11,406 bases of DNA, taken from NCBI GenBank assembly GCA_040758475.1, contig JBFLVN010000117.1:1-11406 (forward strand). Reading direction: 5' to 3'. Source of the DNA: JBFLVN01 sp040758475. Its GTDB lineage: Bacteria > JAGRBM01. Positions 1-6,577 of the stretch are shown here, piece by piece. Both the position numbers and the translations under genes were made by a program. Numbering within the stretch: the stretch's first letter is position 1; every line of letters begins with the position of its first letter. The notes beneath the pieces were generated by a model, which was given only the letters and a program-made list of their open reading frames with translations, was not told where the DNA came from and did no database searches.

Positions 1-1
1 T

Positions 2-460
2 CCCGCCGCCGCTCATCCCCCGCCCGCGTCCCCGGCGGCCGAGTCCGTCACCGTCCGCTACGACCAAGAGCCCGACACGGGGCCGCCCATCGATGAGAGC
101 CAGGTAAGCAAGATCGCCCTGGCCGAGACGGTCGAGTTCGCCCCCGACGAGATCACGTTGCCACAGGACGCTACAGGACTTCTCGACAAACTCGCAATGC
201 TCCTCTCCCGGGATTCCACCATCGTGCGCCTCGAGATCGGCGGCCACGCCCATCCCGGCGGCAAGGGGGAACTCGAACAACGCAACAGCCTGCGCCGCGC
301 CACCTACGTGAAGAACTATCTCGTGGAAAAGGGAATCGAAGCACCACGCCTTCGGATCGAAGGGTATGGAAGTTCCAAGCCCCTCTCGAAGGGAACGGGC
401 GCCGAAGACCGCCGCAAAAACGACCGGGTCGAATTCGTCCTGTGGCGGCAGAAGAAGTAA
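2..460 (+). CDS. OmpA-family C-terminal domain protein (5' partial)
   Basis: The reading frame is open from the left edge of the window, so the true start lies upstream; the visible part is 152 residues plus a TAA stop. It begins with an Ala/Pro-rich stretch that looks like a linker, then about 110 residues with the layout of the OmpA C-terminal peptidoglycan-binding domain. The markers are an 'IGGHAH' strand in the GHTD position, the 'RNSLRRATYVKNYL' helix, 'GYGSSKP', and a terminal 'RRKNDRVEFV'. Domains of this family bind the diaminopimelate of peptidoglycan in the periplasm and tether the outer membrane or an envelope complex to the wall. The Asp of GHTD that contacts diaminopimelate in studied family members is His here, while the paired Arg in 'RRA' is kept. 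The N-terminal part is missing, so I cannot tell a porin from a Pal-like lipoprotein or a secretion-system component. Confidence 0.85.
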   Translation, partial: PAAAHPPPASPAAESVTVRYDQEPDTGPPIDESQVSKIALAETVEFAPDEITLPQDATGLLDKLAMLLSRDSTIVRLEIGGHAHPGGKGELEQRNSLRRATYVKNYLVEKGIEAPRLRIEGYGSSKPLSKGTGAEDRRKNDRVEFVLWRQKK

Positions 461-469
461 AGCCGCTCT

Positions 470-1918
470 CTATTCCACCTTCTCCGCTTTATCCATCTTC
501 TCGGCCAGGAGGCCGAGTTGGCGGAGGCGCTTCCGGAGCGTGTTGCGGTTGATGCCAAGAATCTGGGCCGTCTTGAGCTGGTTGCCCCCCGTGCGGTCGA
601 GCAGGAGCCGAAGGAGCGGCCGCTCGACGGCGGCGAGCGCGATCTCGTGGAGGTTGCGGGTGTGGGAGAGGTCGAGGCGGTCCACAAGGGTCGCGATCCG
701 CTCGGCGATCACGTCTTCGAATCCTTGATCCGCCAGATCCTCCGCCGCGCCGCCGCCCCCGAGGAGCGGCCGCACGTCGTCGGCCAGGATGAGGGCGCCG
801 GGTGAGGTAAGCAGGGCACGCTTGGCGATGTTTTCGAGTTCCCGGACGTTCCCCGGAAAGGAATAGCCCTGGAGGAGTTCCATCGCTTCGGGCGAAATTT
901 CCTTCTTCACCTCGAAGGCGGTTCCGTGAACTCTCAGGAAATGCTTGACGAGGAGCGCGATGTCTTCGCGCCGCGACCGGAGCGGCGGGACGTGGAGCGG
1001 GATCACGTTCAGCCGGTAGTAGAGGTCTTCCCGGAATTTCCCGGCCTTGACGAGTGATGAGAGATCGGCGTTGGTCGCCGCGATGAGACGCACGTCCACC
1101 AGCGTCGCCTTCTCGGCGCCTACGGAGTTCACTTCCTTTTCCTGGAGGGCCCGCAGGAGCTTGCTCTGGACTTCGAGGGGCATTTCCCCGATCTCATCCA
1201 GGAAGAGCGTCCCTCCGGTGGCAATCTCGAATTTGCCCCGGCGGCGCTCGGTCGCCCCCGTGAAGGCGCCCTTCACGTGGCCGAAGAGTTCGCTCTCGAG
1301 AAGCTCCTTGGGAATGGCCGCCATGTTCACGGCGACGAAGGGGTTCTCGGCACGCCGGGAGTGCTCGTGAACGGTGCGGGCGATGAGTTCCTTCCCGGTC
1401 CCCGATTCGCCCGTGATGAGAACGGCCGCGTCCGAAGCGGCGACCTTTCCGACCAGCTTGTAGATTTCCTGCATGGGAGCCGAACGGCCCACGATCCGCT
1501 CGGCCGGGGCGACGTCCTCGTCCCCCTCCAGGGCACCCAGGCCCTTGCGCCTCGCCTCGATCGCCCGCCGGGCCAGGGCTTCGGCCGCTCCGAGGTCGAA
1601 GGGCTTGGTCAAATAATCGAAGGCCCCCCGCTTCATGGCCTCGACGGCGTTCGCCATGGTGCTCTGAGCCGTCATGATGACGATGGCCGGGGCGTCGGGC
1701 CTTTCCCGGACGCGCGAGAGGATTTCAAGGCCGCTCGCACCGGGCATCTTGATGTCGAGGAAAGCGAGGTCGAAGGGGGCGCCGGAGAGTTCCTTCAAAG
1801 CGGCGTCGCCGTCGCTGGCGAGCACGACCTCGTGGCCCTGTTGTTCGAGGGCCTTTCCCAAAACAAGCCGCAAATTTTGTTCGTCGTCGGCAATCAAGAC
1901 ACGGGCTGCTGGTTCCAT
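470..1918 (-). CDS. ntrC: NtrC-family sigma-54-dependent response regulator
   Basis: This is a 482-residue bacterial enhancer-binding protein with all three expected domains. A receiver domain covers about residues 5-120, with the acidic pair DD at 11-12, phospho-acceptor D55 in 'FLDIKMP' and K105. The AAA+ sigma-54 activation domain covers about 143-385: Walker A GESGTGKE at 170-177, the sigma-54-contacting GAFTGA loop at 217-222, and Walker B 'TLFLDE' ending at 242. A Fis-type helix-turn-helix sits at the C-terminus around 445-468, where 'GNQ', 'LGINRNTLRKRL' is the NtrC-class signature. Phosphorylated NtrC oligomerises on enhancers and remodels sigma-54 polymerase at nitrogen-responsive promoters. 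I place the start at the ATG at 1918, which overlaps the upstream ntrB stop as TGATG. It has GAGG six bases upstream, whereas the in-frame TTG at 1921 would sit only three bases from it. It is the last gene of the dus-ntrB-ntrC operon and converges on the OmpA-type gene nine bases away. Confidence 0.93.
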   Translation of the reverse strand: MEPAARVLIADDEQNLRLVLGKALEQQGHEVVLASDGDAALKELSGAPFDLAFLDIKMPGASGLEILSRVRERPDAPAIVIMTAQSTMANAVEAMKRGAFDYLTKPFDLGAAEALARRAIEARRKGLGALEGDEDVAPAERIVGRSAPMQEIYKLVGKVAASDAAVLITGESGTGKELIARTVHEHSRRAENPFVAVNMAAIPKELLESELFGHVKGAFTGATERRRGKFEIATGGTLFLDEIGEMPLEVQSKLLRALQEKEVNSVGAEKATLVDVRLIAATNADLSSLVKAGKFREDLYYRLNVIPLHVPPLRSRREDIALLVKHFLRVHGTAFEVKKEISPEAMELLQGYSFPGNVRELENIAKRALLTSPGALILADDVRPLLGGGGAAEDLADQGFEDVIAERIATLVDRLDLSHTRNLHEIALAAVERPLLRLLLDRTGGNQLKTAQILGINRNTLRKRLRQLGLLAEKMDKAEKVE

Positions 1919-3051
1919 CAATCACCTCTTGGCAAGTGGACGAAGAACCGGGAGCCCCGGCCCCTCACGGATTCCACCGTGAGGAAGCCGCCGTGTTCCT
2001 TGACGATTTGATGGGAGAGGACGAGCCCCAGGCCCGTTCCCCGCTCCTTGGTCGTGAAGAAGGGCGTAAAGAGCCGCGCCAGGTGCTCCGGCTCGATCCC
2101 CTGCCCTTCGTCCCGCACGCACACCTGGAGGAAACCCCGGGCCGGGCCCAGGGGCGCGCCGCGAAGCGCCAGGTCGCCCACGAACCGGGTCGTCACCTCG
2201 ACGAGCCCGCCGGGGGAACTGGCTTCCGCCGCGTTCTGCACCAGGTTGAGGAATACCTGCTTCAAAGCCGCTCCCGAGCCGCGCACGGGGGGGAGGCTCG
2301 GATCGTAGAGTTTCTCGAAGCGCTTGCCCTCCCCCGCGGGAGAGAGGGCGGCGAGCTGGACGACTTCATTCAAGACGACGTGCAGGTTCACCGATTCTCC
2401 CGCCGTGGGCTGATGGCGCGCGAAGCGGAGGAGATTTTCAAGGATGGCGTTCACCCGCTCCGTCTCCTTGAGGACCACCTGGGAGAGTTCCTTGGAAGAG
2501 GAATCGGCGGCGGAGCGTTCCAGGAGCTGAGCCGCACCTTTGATCGCTCCCAGGGGGTTCTTGATCTCGTGGGCGAGGCCCGCCGCTACCGTGCCCAGGG
2601 AGGCAAGGCGGTCGGAGCGCAGGAGGTCGCGCTCGAGTTCCTGGAGGCGTGTCCTGTCCGAAAGGAGAACGAGAGCCCCCAGGAGTTCCCCCTTGGCGCT
2701 CATCCACGGCGTCACGGTGGCCGTCACGGGGACTTCCCCTCCCCGGCCGCTGAAGTCGGGCCCGTACCGCAGGACGGCCTGGCGGTCCGTATGGGGAGCG
2801 GACGTCTCCACCGTCCGCTGGAGGAGACGCACTAACCAGGCGTTGTCCTCGAATACTTCCGCGAAGGGATGCCCCAGGACCAGATTGCGGGAGAAGGCCG
2901 TGAACTTCTCCGCCTCGCCGTTGAAATGGAGGATGTTGTTGGCGGCGTCGACGAGGATCGAAGCATCGGCCAGCGAGTCGAGAAGGCTCGCCACCTCGGG
3001 AACGGGGACCGCGAGGCGTTGAAGGCGCCGGAGCTTGGGAGTGCCGCTCAT
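1918..3051 (-). CDS. ntrB: NtrB-type PAS sensor histidine kinase
   Basis: This is a 377-residue soluble kinase with no membrane segment, as in NtrB (GlnL). A PAS domain lies at about residues 20-135. The HisKA dimerisation helix carries H161 in 'AGLAHEIKNPLG', followed by 'KGAAQLLER', a run highly typical of NtrB. The HATPase domain has an N box at 269-277 ('NLVQNAAEA'), G1 'DEGQGI' near 314-319, an F box 'FTPFFTTKE' near 328-336, and a G2 box 'GTGLGL' at 338-343. The kinase/phosphatase would set the phosphorylation of NtrC, whose gene follows with a one-base stop/start overlap. In well-studied bacteria PII proteins gate NtrB; no PII gene is in view. The gene starts four bases after the dus stop, with no convincing Shine-Dalgarno sequence and a 6-bp GC hairpin at 3060-3076 in that place. 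Because NtrB relatives also act in other two-component systems, the nitrogen role is an inference from sequence and context. Confidence 0.9.
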   Translation of the reverse strand: MSGTPKLRRLQRLAVPVPEVASLLDSLADASILVDAANNILHFNGEAEKFTAFSRNLVLGHPFAEVFEDNAWLVRLLQRTVETSAPHTDRQAVLRYGPDFSGRGGEVPVTATVTPWMSAKGELLGALVLLSDRTRLQELERDLLRSDRLASLGTVAAGLAHEIKNPLGAIKGAAQLLERSAADSSSKELSQVVLKETERVNAILENLLRFARHQPTAGESVNLHVVLNEVVQLAALSPAGEGKRFEKLYDPSLPPVRGSGAALKQVFLNLVQNAAEASSPGGLVEVTTRFVGDLALRGAPLGPARGFLQVCVRDEGQGIEPEHLARLFTPFFTTKERGTGLGLVLSHQIVKEHGGFLTVESVRGRGSRFFVHLPRGD

Positions 3052-3055
3052 GGGT

Positions 3056-4081
3056 TTACGCGGCTGGGAAAGCCGCCGGCCCGAATTCCTTCGCCGCGAA
3101 GGCGTCCGGGGACTTGGGAAGAAGGAACGCGGCTAGGGCCTGCGCCACTTCCCGCTCCGAGCAGAGGGAGAAAATCCGGTGGCGCATTTCCGCCGCCCGG
3201 GGAAGGCCCTTCAAGTAACCGGAAAGATGGGTCCGGAACATCTTGACGGCCCGCTCTTCGCCGTAGAACGCCGACATCTCCCGAAGGTGCCCTACGATGG
3301 TGGAATACCGCTCTTCGGGGGCGGGCGGGCCGGGATCGGGGCGGCCTTCCAGGAGGGCAAGCGCCCGGGAGAAGATCCAGGGATTTCCCGTGGCCCCCCG
3401 CGCAAAATAGCAACCGTCGGCCCCCGTGCGGGCCATCATGGCCGGCCCTGCCTCGGGCGATAGGAGATCGCCACTTCCAAATACCGCGGTGCGGGGAAGG
3501 AGCGCCTTGAGTTTTCCGATGAGCGACCAGTCGGCTTCGCCCGAATACCCCTGGGCCCGGGTACGGGGATGCAAAGTAATCGCGTCCAGGCCGCACCCAT
3601 CGGCCATGCGGGCGATCTCGTCAACGACGAGGGAGTTCGCGTCCCATCCGGAACGCACTTTGACGCTGAAGTTCTGCCCGGACAGGGCTTTTCGCATCGC
3701 TTCCCAAATGCGGGCGACGAGGGGGAGGTCTTTCAAAAGCCCCGAGCCCGCCTCGTGACAGGCCACTTTCTTGACCGGGCAGCCCATGTTGAGGTCAATC
3801 CACTCGGCACCCCATTCGCCGCAGATGCGGCGGGCCGCTTCCGCCAGGAACTCGGGGCGGCCGCCGAAAATCTGGACGCCCAGCACCCGGTCCCCCGGAT
3901 CGGTGGCAAGAAGCTCTTCGGTCTTCTCCGAACCCTGGAGCAGACCGTCGGCGCTGATCATCTGGGTAAAGCAAAGGGCCGCGCCGTGACGGCGGGCGAG
4001 GCGCCGCATGGGCAGGTCCGTCACGCCGCACATGGGCGCGAGGGCCAGGGGATTTTCGAGTTCAAAGCGTCCGGCGCGCAT
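3056..4081 (-). CDS. dusB: tRNA-dihydrouridine synthase (DusB/NifR3 type)
   Basis: This is a 341-residue FMN-dependent enzyme that reduces specific uridines in the tRNA D-loop to dihydrouridine. A TIM-barrel with Dus landmarks runs from residue 8 to about 245: 'LAPMCGVTDLPMR' at the first strand, 'VQIFGG' near 69-74, and 'DLNMGCPVKK' with the catalytic Cys at 101. It continues with K141 in 'VKVRSGW', 'HPRTRAQGYSG' from H171, and the flavin-phosphate region 'GADGCYFARGATGNPW'. A helical C-terminal domain follows, the part that binds tRNA in this family. It is the first gene of the operon with ntrB and ntrC, the arrangement known as nifR3-ntrB-ntrC in Rhodobacter, Azospirillum and rhizobia. The ATG at 4081 has a GGGGA stretch about seven bases upstream. 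Which D-loop position it modifies cannot be read from sequence alone; DusB is the closest subgroup by its pattern and its neighbours. Confidence 0.92.
   Translation of the reverse strand: MRAGRFELENPLALAPMCGVTDLPMRRLARRHGAALCFTQMISADGLLQGSEKTEELLATDPGDRVLGVQIFGGRPEFLAEAARRICGEWGAEWIDLNMGCPVKKVACHEAGSGLLKDLPLVARIWEAMRKALSGQNFSVKVRSGWDANSLVVDEIARMADGCGLDAITLHPRTRAQGYSGEADWSLIGKLKALLPRTAVFGSGDLLSPEAGPAMMARTGADGCYFARGATGNPWIFSRALALLEGRPDPGPPAPEERYSTIVGHLREMSAFYGEERAVKMFRTHLSGYLKGLPRAAEMRHRIFSLCSEREVAQALAAFLLPKSPDAFAAKEFGPAAFPAA
3060..3076 (-). promoter_or_regulatory. Hairpin at dus/ntrB junction
   Basis: A perfect 6-bp inverted repeat, GCGGCT and AGCCGC around a 5-nt loop, spans the last codons of dus and ends eight bases before the ntrB ATG. 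On the mRNA it occupies the place where a ribosome binding site would be expected. It has no T-tract after it, so I do not read it as a terminator. A control role is inference, since such repeats also arise by chance in GC-rich DNA. Confidence 0.35.
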
Positions 4082-4169
4082 GGTGAATTCCCCGCCAACG
4101 CGAGGGAAAGGAAACCAATAGTGGCATGCCGTGGCGCGTCATGAAAGCCTCGGAGAGAAGCGAAAAACC

Positions 4170-4198
4170 TTGTCTTGGGCGCCCGGCTTTAGTATTTT
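4170..4198 (+). promoter_or_regulatory. Candidate sigma-70 promoter
   Basis: A TTGTCT hexamer at 4170-4175 (4 of 6 to consensus) is followed after exactly 17 bases by TATTTT at 4193-4198 (4 of 6). Transcription would start near 4205, about 30 bases before the ATG at 4236, leaving room for the strong ribosome binding site at 4221. The rest of the 154-base gap from 4082 to 4235 shows no open reading frame I believe and no clear promoter for dus on the other strand. Confidence 0.4.
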
Positions 4199-4220
4199 GA
4201 AGGCACGCAACTTGAGGCTC

Positions 4221-4227
4221 AAAGGAG
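4221..4227 (+). promoter_or_regulatory. Strong ribosome binding site deciding the 4236 start
   Basis: AAAGGAG lies eight bases before the ATG at 4236. This favours that ATG over the in-frame start at 4131, which would add 35 residues lacking family-like features and would read through the candidate promoter. Confidence 0.75.
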
Positions 4228-4235
4228 CGCCGCAC

Positions 4236-4547
4236 ATGGCTGGACGAGGCGACTTCTGGGGTGATCCGCCGGGACGTTTCGGGCGCACGGCGCCGGAGAC
4301 CGAGCAATCGCAGGCCGGCGAAAGCCAGGGCGAAGGCTTCATGAACCGCCTCCAGGGCCTGCCGCTCTGGAAAGCGGCCGTCCTCGGGGGAATCGCCTTC
4401 GGCGCCGCCGGAACGGCCCTCTTCGCTCTGCTCCTGGCGGCGGGCGCCCTCTTCGTCCTCCTCCTCCTGTTCGGCTCCCTCTTCGGGAAATCCGCCGCCC
4501 AGACCGCGCCCCCTCCGGCCGAAGAACCCACGCCCACGTATCACTAA
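4236..4547 (+). CDS. Small membrane protein of unknown function
   Basis: I do not recognise this 103-residue protein. It starts with a polar stretch of about 40 residues (MAGRGDFWGDPPG at the front, then a Glu/Gln-rich part). Next comes a long hydrophobic block of about 37 residues, rich in Ala, Leu and Gly, and a short Pro/Glu-rich tail. The block is too long for one ordinary membrane helix and could be a tight two-helix hairpin separated near 'AGTA'; one long helix is also possible. Both ends would then face the same side, probably the cytoplasm. It has no Cys and no lipobox. The next gene begins four bases after its stop, so the two are almost certainly co-transcribed, and the promoter and ribosome site just upstream fit a two-gene operon. 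A helper or anchor for the next gene's product is possible but only a guess. Confidence 0.75.
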   Translation: MAGRGDFWGDPPGRFGRTAPETEQSQAGESQGEGFMNRLQGLPLWKAAVLGGIAFGAAGTALFALLLAAGALFVLLLLFGSLFGKSAAQTAPPPAEEPTPTYH

Positions 4548-4551
4548 GGCG

Positions 4552-5163
4552 GTGGCCGCTCCGATTCCTGGCGATCCCGCGCTCGGGCTTCCCGAGCTTT
4601 TCTCGCTCTATCCGTTTCCTCTAAAAGACCCAGCTGCGTTTCTCGAACTCTCGTTCGGCGCCGTGCTGGTCATGCGGGAGCTTCTCGAAAAAACCCCGCA
4701 GGCCCGGCTCGTGTGCCTCGTTCCCGACGAACGGCGGGAGAAATGGGCGCGAGGGAAATTGGAATCCCTCTCCTCGCGCGCGCGCTTCGTGCGCGCCGAT
4801 CCGGCGGAGGGGGGATGGAGCGGCGCCCTTCCAGAAGGTTTCCACTTCATCGCGGTCTCGTGGGGGATCGAGGAAGTGGCGCCTGGCAAGCGGATGGATC
4901 TCGTGCGGCGCCTGGCCGAAAAGCTAAGGCCCGGCGGCATGCTCGCCGTCCTGGCGGCCGTCGAAACGCCAAAACTCCTCACGGATCAGTACCGCCTTCT
5001 CCTCAAAGAGGACGCACCCCTCCCTCCCCTTCCGGCCGAAGGCTCCCAGCCCGACACGGAAGGAAGGCTCAAGTTCCTCCTCGAAGCGGCAAACCTGCGC
5101 CCCGCCGATCTCTTTTGGAAAAAAGGCCCCTACGCTCTCGTGTTCGGGATGAAGGCTGTGTGA
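4552..5163 (+). CDS. Methyltransferase-fold protein with degenerate SAM motif
   Basis: This is a 203-residue protein, start GTG, four bases after the membrane-protein gene. Its middle follows the class I methyltransferase plan. 'AFLELSFGAVL' is in the place of motif I, then a helix, then 'ARLVCLVPDE' as the second strand. 'ARFVRADPAEG' stands where the motif with the adenine-contacting Asp normally lies, 'FHFIAVSWGIEEV' where the catalytic-strand motif lies, and 'LAEKLRPGGMLAVL' matches the well-conserved 'LKPGG' segment. Motif I normally reads E/D-x-G-x-G-x-G; here only one of those glycines remains, so SAM binding is doubtful. The protein may have lost catalysis, or it may use a different cofactor contact. 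The C-terminal third (proline-rich, then 'LKFLLEAANLRPADLFWKKG') resembles the end of many small-molecule methyltransferases. No substrate can be named. It ends three bases before the convergent rmlD stop. Confidence 0.75.
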   Translation: MAAPIPGDPALGLPELFSLYPFPLKDPAAFLELSFGAVLVMRELLEKTPQARLVCLVPDERREKWARGKLESLSSRARFVRADPAEGGWSGALPEGFHFIAVSWGIEEVAPGKRMDLVRRLAEKLRPGGMLAVLAAVETPKLLTDQYRLLLKEDAPLPPLPAEGSQPDTEGRLKFLLEAANLRPADLFWKKGPYALVFGMKAV

Positions 5164-5166
5164 AGG

Positions 5167-6033
5167 TTAGCTCGCCAGCTTCCCCACGAACTCATCCGCC
5201 ATTTCCTTCCAACCGGCGGGAGCGAGGTCCGGGTGGAGCTGGGCGAGCTTGCGGCAGCAGAGGCTCGAATCCGAAGGGCGCGGGGCTTTGAGGGGAAATC
5301 GCGAGGACGGAACGGGTTTTACCTCCTTCACGGCCAACGGGATGCCGCGTTTTTTCGCGGCGGCGATAAGGAACGAACCGAATTCAAAGCGCGAAGCGCG
5401 CCCCTCTCCCGCGAAATGGAGAAGCCCCCGCTGCCCCCGGAGGGCGAGTTCCCAAAGGGTCCGGGCGAGCGGCGCCGCGTAGGTGGGGGAGCCGAACTGG
5501 TCTTCCACCAGCTCCACGGCTTCCTTCGATTTTGCCCAAGAAAGAACTTTGTGGGGAAAGGAATTTCCCCCATCGCCATAAAGCCAGGACGTGCGGACGA
5601 TGAGGTGGTTCTTGGCCGCCGCGCGGCGGACTCTTTCTTCCCCCTCCAGCTTGCTCTGGGCGTAGACACTTAAGGGATTAACGGCGGCTTCTTCCGGATA
5701 GGGCCCGCCCCGGGCGCCGTCGAACACGTAGTCCGTCGAGACGTGTACAAAGAGCGCTCCCTGGGAAGCACAGACCTTGGCGAGGACTTCGGCCCCCAGG
5801 GCGTTCGACCGGAAGGCCTCGCCCGGCCGCTCCTCGGCACCGTCCACGTCCGTGTAGGCGGCGGCGTTCACGACGCAGGAGATTTTCCGCTCGTGGACGA
5901 TCCGGGCCACCGCTTTCTCGTCAGCCACGTCGAGTTCCTGCCGGGAAAGCGCGAGGCACTCGACGCGCTCGGGCGCCTGGGCGGCGAGAGCCTTGCCGAG
6001 GGCGCCGCCGGCGCCGGTCACGAGAGCGCGCAT
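5167..6033 (-). CDS. rfbD: dTDP-4-dehydrorhamnose reductase (RmlD)
   Basis: This is a 288-residue extended short-chain dehydrogenase that carries out the last step of dTDP-L-rhamnose synthesis, the NAD(P)H reduction of dTDP-4-keto-L-rhamnose in the cytoplasm. The nucleotide-binding GxxGxxG is at residues 7-13 ('GAGGALG'). 'NAAAYTDVDGAE' at 56-67, 'VSTDYVFDG' at 98-106, the catalytic Y124-x3-K128 in 'VYAQSKLEGE', 'RTSWLYG' near 147, 'DQFGSPTYA' near 178 and the terminal 'RPSDSSL' are all RmlD hallmarks. Length is normal for the family. The ATG at 6033 overlaps the stop of the epimerase gene as TGATG, so the two are translationally coupled. The open frame extends another 176 codons upstream of this ATG, but that part is only the epimerase gene read out of frame. 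rmlA and rmlB are not in the window. Confidence 0.93.
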   Translation of the reverse strand: MRALVTGAGGALGKALAAQAPERVECLALSRQELDVADEKAVARIVHERKISCVVNAAAYTDVDGAEERPGEAFRSNALGAEVLAKVCASQGALFVHVSTDYVFDGARGGPYPEEAAVNPLSVYAQSKLEGEERVRRAAAKNHLIVRTSWLYGDGGNSFPHKVLSWAKSKEAVELVEDQFGSPTYAAPLARTLWELALRGQRGLLHFAGEGRASRFEFGSFLIAAAKKRGIPLAVKEVKPVPSSRFPLKAPRPSDSSLCCRKLAQLHPDLAPAGWKEMADEFVGKLAS

Positions 6034-6503
6034 CAGCCGTCCTTGCGGGACCAGTCGTAGGGGATCAAATCGTTCTTGTGCGGGTCGAGCCGGTACTCGT
6101 CGGGGCTCTCGTAGTGATAAGGCTCGCTCGGAACGTTGACCACGTAGGAGAGTTCCGTACCGATGTTCTTCCACCCGTGGTAGCACCCCGGGGGGATGTG
6201 GACGAGCTGGCGGTTCTGGTCGCCGATGAAGAATTCGTTGAGTTTGCCGCGGGTGGGCGAGCCTTCCCGCGAGTCGAAGACCACGAGCTTGATCATGCCG
6301 CTCACGCACACGAAGGCGTCCCACTGCTGCTTGTGGAAGTGCCAGGCTTTGACGACCCCCGGGTAGGTGCAGGAGAGATACGTCTGGCCGAAACCCTTGA
6401 AGTCCGGGTCGTCGCGCCGGAGCATCTCCATGAGAAAACCCCGGTCGTCGGGGATGAGGCGCAGGTTCTTGACGCGGACGCCCTCGATGAGCTGGATCGC
6501 CAT
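6033..6503 (-). CDS. rfbC: RmlC-family cupin sugar epimerase
   Basis: This is a 156-residue protein of the dTDP-4-dehydrorhamnose 3,5-epimerase family, placed directly before rmlD with a TGATG overlap. Family features in order are 'DDRGFLMEM' at 19-27, 'TYPGVVKAWHFH' at 46-57 with the presumed catalytic-base His at 55, 'FDSREGSPTRG' at 76-86, and 'RQLVHIPPGCYHGW' at 98-111. It differs from textbook RmlC: the segment 'LRGLHFQ' reads 'VKAWHFHKQQ', the basic residue of the following strand is not obvious, and the protein is about 25-30 residues shorter at the C-terminus. It may be a 3,5-epimerase of a divergent subgroup, or a related dTDP-sugar 3- or 5-epimerase or isomerase. An SD sequence AGGAGA (6508-6513) stands four bases before the ATG. 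Pairing with rmlD supports a role in deoxysugar supply for surface glycans. Confidence 0.83.
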   Translation of the reverse strand: MAIQLIEGVRVKNLRLIPDDRGFLMEMLRRDDPDFKGFGQTYLSCTYPGVVKAWHFHKQQWDAFVCVSGMIKLVVFDSREGSPTRGKLNEFFIGDQNRQLVHIPPGCYHGWKNIGTELSYVVNVPSEPYHYESPDEYRLDPHKNDLIPYDWSRKDG

Positions 6504-6543
6504 GGGGTCTCCTGGAAAGGTGTTCCTCCCAATCGTTGCCGCG

Positions 6544-6565
6544 CCCCGCGTGGAAGTCCACGGGG
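6544..6565. repeat. Imperfect hairpin between rnhA and rfbC
   Basis: An inverted repeat (CCCC + GTGGA against TCCAC + GGGG, with a 2-base bulge) lies in the 74-base gap between the rnhA stop and the rfbC start. On the minus strand, which is the direction of both genes, the run of T lies before the stem, so it is not a standard intrinsic terminator. It could be an mRNA-stability or processing element in a joint rnhA-rfbC-rfbD transcript; this is inference. Confidence 0.3.
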
Positions 6566-6577
6566 AAAAGAAGCGTT

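Noticed and set aside
445..466. GCGGC/GCCGC inverted repeat at the end of the OmpA-type gene, as a terminator
   Set aside because: Only five base pairs with a 12-base loop, and no T-tract after it on either strand.
1277..2011. 244-codon open frame on the plus strand opposite ntrC
   Set aside because: Antisense to the AAA+ and receiver domains of ntrC; no recognisable motif and no ribosome site worth noting.
1936..2835. 299-codon open frame on the plus strand opposite ntrB
   Set aside because: It lies wholly antisense to a gene with every kinase motif in place. Its composition (runs of Gly, Arg, Glu, no family motif) is that expected from the reverse strand of GC-rich codons.
4082..4160. Sigma-54 (-24/-12) promoter for dus or the membrane-protein gene
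   Set aside because: GG and GC pairs occur near 4120-4135, but not with the required ten-base spacing.
4440..4475. Repeated CTC/CTG triplets as a simple-sequence repeat
   Set aside because: They encode the Leu-rich membrane block of the small protein and are not a clean tandem array.
6034..6561. N-terminal extension of rmlD up to 6561
   Set aside because: The added 176 residues are the rfbC gene read in another frame. The RmlD nucleotide-binding motif begins at the ATG at 6033.
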